Of a DNA stretch of 64,000 bases, positions 60,650 through 64,000 are shown in pieces. The stretch is taken from contig JBQCGD010000119.1 of the NCBI GenBank assembly GCA_051955985.1, positions 1 to 64,000 on the forward strand. Reading direction: 5' to 3'. The notes under the pieces were generated by a model, which saw nothing but the letters and a program-made list of their open reading frames with translations, had not been told where the DNA came from and searched no databases. Positions within the stretch are counted from its first letter, which is position 1. Every line of letters begins with the position of its first letter. This stretch comes from DATKPA01 sp051955985 (GTDB lineage: Bacteria > Planctomycetota > Phycisphaerae > WQYP01). The position numbers and the translations under genes were made by a program.

Positions 60650-61738
60650 ATGCTGCGCACCTCGGCTGTTTTCACCGCCGCCTGTCTCTGCACCATCGCA
60701 GCCCGCGCTGCAGTCTCCGCCCCCGCCCTTCATGACAAGCTCGCCCGCATCGTCCATTCCGACTCCGAAGCCGCCGCCCTTTTCTCCGATCTCCGGAAGC
60801 AGGCCGACGACGCCCTCCACGATGCCCCCAATCCCATCAAAACGATCGTCAGCGAAGGTCACCTCGGAAGCGATCCCGATCGCATCCGCACCTACCAGTC
60901 GCTCCCCGACATCGACAAGATCAACGCCTTGCATTACGCCTGGGTCGTCACGCTCGACGAAAAATACTTCACCAAGCTGCGGGAATTCCTCCTCGCCTGG
61001 GCAAGCGTCAACGTCTCGCAGGGAAACCCCATCAACGACACCAAGCTCGAACCCCTCATCTACGCCTATGCCGACGCCCGCAAATCCCTCTCCCCCGACG
61101 ACCGTCGCGTCATCAATCGCTGGTGTTCGACCATGGCCCACGCCCTCATCGATGCCATGGCCCAACGCCCCGATACCCTCGTCATCAACTGGCAGAGCCA
61201 CCGCCTCAAAATGATTGGCCTCGTCGCCTTTCTCCTCCACGACGACCAGCTCACCTCCTTCGCCATCGACGGCTACCGCAAACAGCTCCGCGACAATCTC
61301 CGCCCCGATGGCGCCTCCATCGATTTCGAAGTGCGCGACGCCCTCCATTACCACTGCTACGACCTCGAACCCCTCCTCTCCCTCGCCATCGCCGCAGACC
61401 AGCACGGCATCGATCTCTACCACGAACAATCCCCCGCCGGCGCCTCCCTCCCGAAGTCCGTCGCCTTCCTCCTCCCCTTCTGCGACGGCTCCAAACCTCA
61501 CCCCGAGTTCGTCCACTCCACCGTCGACTTCGACCGCCAGCGCGCCGCCTCTGGAGACCGCATGTACCAGGCCGGCCGCGCCTTCGACCCCCACATGGCC
61601 ACCCACACTCTCGAACTCGCCGCCTACTTCGACCCCTCCCTCGTCCCCCTCCTCGCCAGAATCACCCACGCATCGCACCCGCGCTATCCCACGTGGCAGA
61701 TCGTCCTCAACGATACGCTCCGAAAAAATGCCAACTGA
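60650..61738 (+). CDS. Alginate-lyase-family secreted protein (second copy)
   Basis: A 362-residue exported helical protein (signal RTSAVFTAACLCTIAARAA). It shows the alginate-lyase-family toroid: NALHYAWVVTLDEKYFTKL, INWQSHRLKMIGLVAFLL (NWxSHR instead of the NNHG of the gene at 55154) and HYHCYDLEPLLSLAIAADQ. The difference at the active site suggests another substrate. CGGAG lies 6 nt before ATG. It is preceded by 206 nt without a gene and followed by the PL8 gene. Confidence 0.85.
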   Translation: MLRTSAVFTAACLCTIAARAAVSAPALHDKLARIVHSDSEAAALFSDLRKQADDALHDAPNPIKTIVSEGHLGSDPDRIRTYQSLPDIDKINALHYAWVVTLDEKYFTKLREFLLAWASVNVSQGNPINDTKLEPLIYAYADARKSLSPDDRRVINRWCSTMAHALIDAMAQRPDTLVINWQSHRLKMIGLVAFLLHDDQLTSFAIDGYRKQLRDNLRPDGASIDFEVRDALHYHCYDLEPLLSLAIAADQHGIDLYHEQSPAGASLPKSVAFLLPFCDGSKPHPEFVHSTVDFDRQRAASGDRMYQAGRAFDPHMATHTLELAAYFDPSLVPLLARITHASHPRYPTWQIVLNDTLRKNAN

Positions 61739-61873
61739 AGCGAACCCGCCCGCCGTCTGATAATCCACTTTCCGTTGGGCATGTCGCTTTTCCCGGTGTA
61801 TATCTCTCAGAGACGCTTCATCCGCCTCCCCCTCTTCGGCGGCTGAAACGCGGCAGGCGAGCGAGGCGTGATC

Positions 61874-64000
61874 ATGAAGTCAGTGGACCCCACCCCCCAC
61901 TTATCCCGAGCCAAAACCGTCGCCGCCCTGGTCGCTGCGGTCGCCGCCGCCGGCATGTCTGCCGCCAACCCCGCCCGCGCCGCCGATTTCGACACCATCT
62001 CCCAGCGCGTCCAGTCCAATCTCCTCGGCAAAGCCCCCTCCACTTCCACCGTCAAGGGCTACATGAACTCCCTGCAGCCCGATGGAAGCTGGACCGACAT
62101 CAATTACGCCAGCACCGCCCAGACCAACTGGAGCCCCCTCACCCACGTCCAGCGCATGGCCGGCATGGCCGAAGTCTGGGCCAACCCCGGCAGCTCCCTC
62201 TACCACAACACCACCCTCGCCGCCGACCTCCGCGCCTCCATGGATTACTGGTTCTCCTTCACCGCCAACGCCACCGGCGCCCCCTCCGGCGCCGACAATT
62301 TCAACAACCCCACCCCCTACTCCACCAACTGGTTCGACAACGACATCGCCGGCCCACAGGCACTCGGCAGCGCCATGGTCATGGCCACCTCCGTCTTCAC
62401 CCCCGACCAGCTCTCCACCGCCCAGTACTACCTCCTCAACGCCAAAAAAGAACTCCCCCATTTCACCGGCCAGAACACCGTCGACCTCTCCATCGTCGGC
62501 GTCTACTCCTCCATCGCCTCCGGCTCCACCACCGACATGACCTCCGCCTTCAACTCCATGAACGGCACCGTCTTCATCTCCAACTTCGGCACCGACGGCA
62601 TCCAGTCCGACCACTCCTACCACATCCACGGTATCCAACTCTACATGGGCGGCTACGGCACCTCCTACATCAACGACATGCTCAACTGGGCCTCCGTCTC
62701 CGCCGGCACCGCCTACGCCCTCACCACCGACCAGCAACACATCATCACCGATTACCTCCTCGACGGTACCCAGTGGTTCATCCGCGGACGCACCATGGAC
62801 CTCACCGCCGATGGCCGCCAGGTCACCTTCCCCAGCTTCGTCGGCGCCGGCGGCGGCTTCGTCAACGCTATCCAGCAGGCCCAGACCCTCGGCTCCTACC
62901 GCACCGCCGACCTCCAGAACTTCCTCAACCGCCAGAACCTCACCAACTCCCAGAACGCCGCAAATTCCACCCTCTACACCCTCTCCGGCAACCGCGACTT
63001 CTACAACTCCGAAATCATGGTCCAGCAACGCTCCGCCTACTACGCCTCCGTCAAGGTCGTCTCCACCCGCACCTCCCAGCCCGAGCAGGGCAACGGCCAG
63101 GGCCTCCAAAACCTCTACCTCGGCGACGGCGTCAACCAGATCATGGTCACCGGCAACGAATACTACGGCATCCAACCCTCCTGGAACTGGCGACGACTCC
63201 CCGGCACCACCGTCGAACAGGACACCCGCTCCCTCACCCCCTCCGGCTCCTTCGGCGCAGCCCACGGCACCACCGATTACGCCGGCGGCGTCTCCGACAA
63301 TACCTACGGCCTCGAAGCCTTCAACTACAACCGCTTCGACGTCAAAGCCAAAAAATCCTGGGCCTTCTTCGACAACGAAGAAGTCGCACTCGGCGCCGCC
63401 ATCAACTCCTCCAACACCACCTATGAAGTCGACACCACCCTCAACCAGTGCCTCCAATCCTCCGCCGTCTCCTTCGAAACCACCTCCGGCACAATCCAAA
63501 CCCTCTCCAACGGCACCTCCGCCACCCCCGCCAACCTCCGCTGGGTCTACCAGGGCAACGTCGGCTACTTCTTCCTCACCCCCGTTAGCAACGCCACCAT
63601 CATGGCCGTCCCCCAGAGCGGCACCTGGTACGCCCTCAACACCGCCGCCAGCAACTCCACCGTCACCCAGAACATCTTCACTCTTTACATCAACCACGGC
63701 GCCGCCGTCAGCAACGGCACCTACGCCTACATCGCCGTCCCCGGCATCACCCTCGCCAACATGGATTCCTACTTCGCCGCCAACCCCATCCAGATCCTCC
63801 GCAACGACGCCAACGTCCAGGCCGTCCGCAACGCCGCCCTCGACGTCACCGAAGCCGCCTTCTACGCCCCCGATTCCTTCACCCTCCCCGGCAACCAGAC
63901 CGTCACCTCCTCCGGCGCCGCCACCATCATCCTCCGCCGCCAACCCAATACCCTCTCCCTCTCCGCCTCCAGCCCCCAGGCCCTCCAGCAACCGCTCAGC
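61874..64000 (+). CDS. Secreted polysaccharide lyase family 8 (truncated by window end)
   Basis: 709 codons are visible and the frame is open at the end. Signal: VAALVAAVAAAGMSAAN. The N-terminal helical toroid contains catalytic residues Asn201 (FTGQNTVDLS), His252 and Tyr261 (HGIQLYMGGYG, with the 9-residue spacing of PL8). The linker reads SWNWRRLPGTTVEQ, the typical WxRLPGTT of the family, and the start of the beta-sandwich follows. HGxQLxxxxYG is the chondroitinase-AC form rather than the hyaluronate form. It would cleave a glycosaminoglycan-like or xanthan-like chain by beta-elimination. Nearly all codons end in C. Confidence 0.92.
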   Translation, partial: MKSVDPTPHLSRAKTVAALVAAVAAAGMSAANPARAADFDTISQRVQSNLLGKAPSTSTVKGYMNSLQPDGSWTDINYASTAQTNWSPLTHVQRMAGMAEVWANPGSSLYHNTTLAADLRASMDYWFSFTANATGAPSGADNFNNPTPYSTNWFDNDIAGPQALGSAMVMATSVFTPDQLSTAQYYLLNAKKELPHFTGQNTVDLSIVGVYSSIASGSTTDMTSAFNSMNGTVFISNFGTDGIQSDHSYHIHGIQLYMGGYGTSYINDMLNWASVSAGTAYALTTDQQHIITDYLLDGTQWFIRGRTMDLTADGRQVTFPSFVGAGGGFVNAIQQAQTLGSYRTADLQNFLNRQNLTNSQNAANSTLYTLSGNRDFYNSEIMVQQRSAYYASVKVVSTRTSQPEQGNGQGLQNLYLGDGVNQIMVTGNEYYGIQPSWNWRRLPGTTVEQDTRSLTPSGSFGAAHGTTDYAGGVSDNTYGLEAFNYNRFDVKAKKSWAFFDNEEVALGAAINSSNTTYEVDTTLNQCLQSSAVSFETTSGTIQTLSNGTSATPANLRWVYQGNVGYFFLTPVSNATIMAVPQSGTWYALNTAASNSTVTQNIFTLYINHGAAVSNGTYAYIAVPGITLANMDSYFAANPIQILRNDANVQAVRNAALDVTEAAFYAPDSFTLPGNQTVTSSGAATIILRRQPNTLSLSASSPQALQQPLS

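Noticed and set aside
61123..63426. Plus-strand frame of about 770 codons rich in Arg/Pro/His
   Set aside because: Out-of-frame reading of two real genes (60650 and 61874); low complexity.
61901..63991. Minus-strand open frame of about 700 codons opposite the PL8 gene
   Set aside because: Gly/Val/Asp-repetitive sequence arises from C-ending codons on the other strand; the PL8 frame has catalytic motifs and a signal peptide.

Overview
The window reads as a high-GC chromosomal segment from a planctomycete, probably a Phycisphaerae/Tepidisphaerales (Humisphaera-like) bacterium. The placement is inferred from gene content: several secreted proteins end in a PEP-CTERM sorting tail, one begins with a planctomycete LEPR-XLL-type export motif, prepilin-like proteins carry an H-X9-DG tail motif, and an ECF sigma factor is fused by a 4-nt overlap to a membrane Ser/Thr kinase. 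I see no phage, insertion sequence, CRISPR array or rRNA operon.

Layout. 1-7 kb (minus strand, housekeeping): ffh, a frame-broken zeta-toxin-like kinase with its small companion, a SYLF lipoprotein, a DUF1189-type membrane protein, efp, tRNA-Glu(TTC) and a PEP-CTERM subtilase. 7-19 kb (surface and redox): tRNA-Leu(TAA), a PEP-CTERM protein, an Rrf2 regulator, a DsbD-like protein, two divergent prepilin/PEP-CTERM gene pairs that look like a tandem duplication, and a TlpA-like thioredoxin protein overlapping the last pair. 19-31 kb (mixed): YkgJ-type cysteine-cluster protein, type II HAD dehalogenase, YhaM-like exoribonuclease, EEP-family hydrolase, acyltransferase 3, an LEPR-XLL protein, a methyltransferase with regulatory domain, and membrane proteins of unknown role. 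31-36 kb: a three-gene cassette of small envelope proteins resembling E. coli yqjD-yqjE-yqjK, an FHA-GAF-histidine kinase, an ExeA-like ATPase and an NAD-type isocitrate dehydrogenase. 37-44 kb: a GH28/pectate-lyase-3-type protein, then a Tat-exported PaoABC-like molybdo-flavoprotein set with a small Cys/His-rich protein and a DUF1326 protein that has an 18-bp palindrome in its promoter.

45-64 kb is one continuous plus-strand block. It holds ECF sigma plus Ser/Thr kinase, then a glucarate uptake and catabolism set (GudP-like MFS, GudD, a DapA-family enzyme, GarR), then six secreted carbohydrate-active enzymes (GH3, PL5-like, GH43-like, GH2 exo-glucosaminidase-like, a second alginate-lyase-family protein, and a PL8 lyase running off the window end). 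Together they suggest extracellular cleavage of a uronic-acid-containing polysaccharide with the sugar acid fed through glucarate to glycerate or 2-oxoglutarate semialdehyde.

The most unusual signals are the duplicated prepilin/PEP-CTERM/redox island with promoter-overlapping symmetric elements (8.4-19.1 kb), the polyuronide-glucarate locus headed by ECF/kinase genes, the periplasmic Moco oxidoreductase with accessory small protein, and block-wise flips of G/C strand preference that ignore gene direction. All functional calls come from reading motifs by eye; no database search was run.
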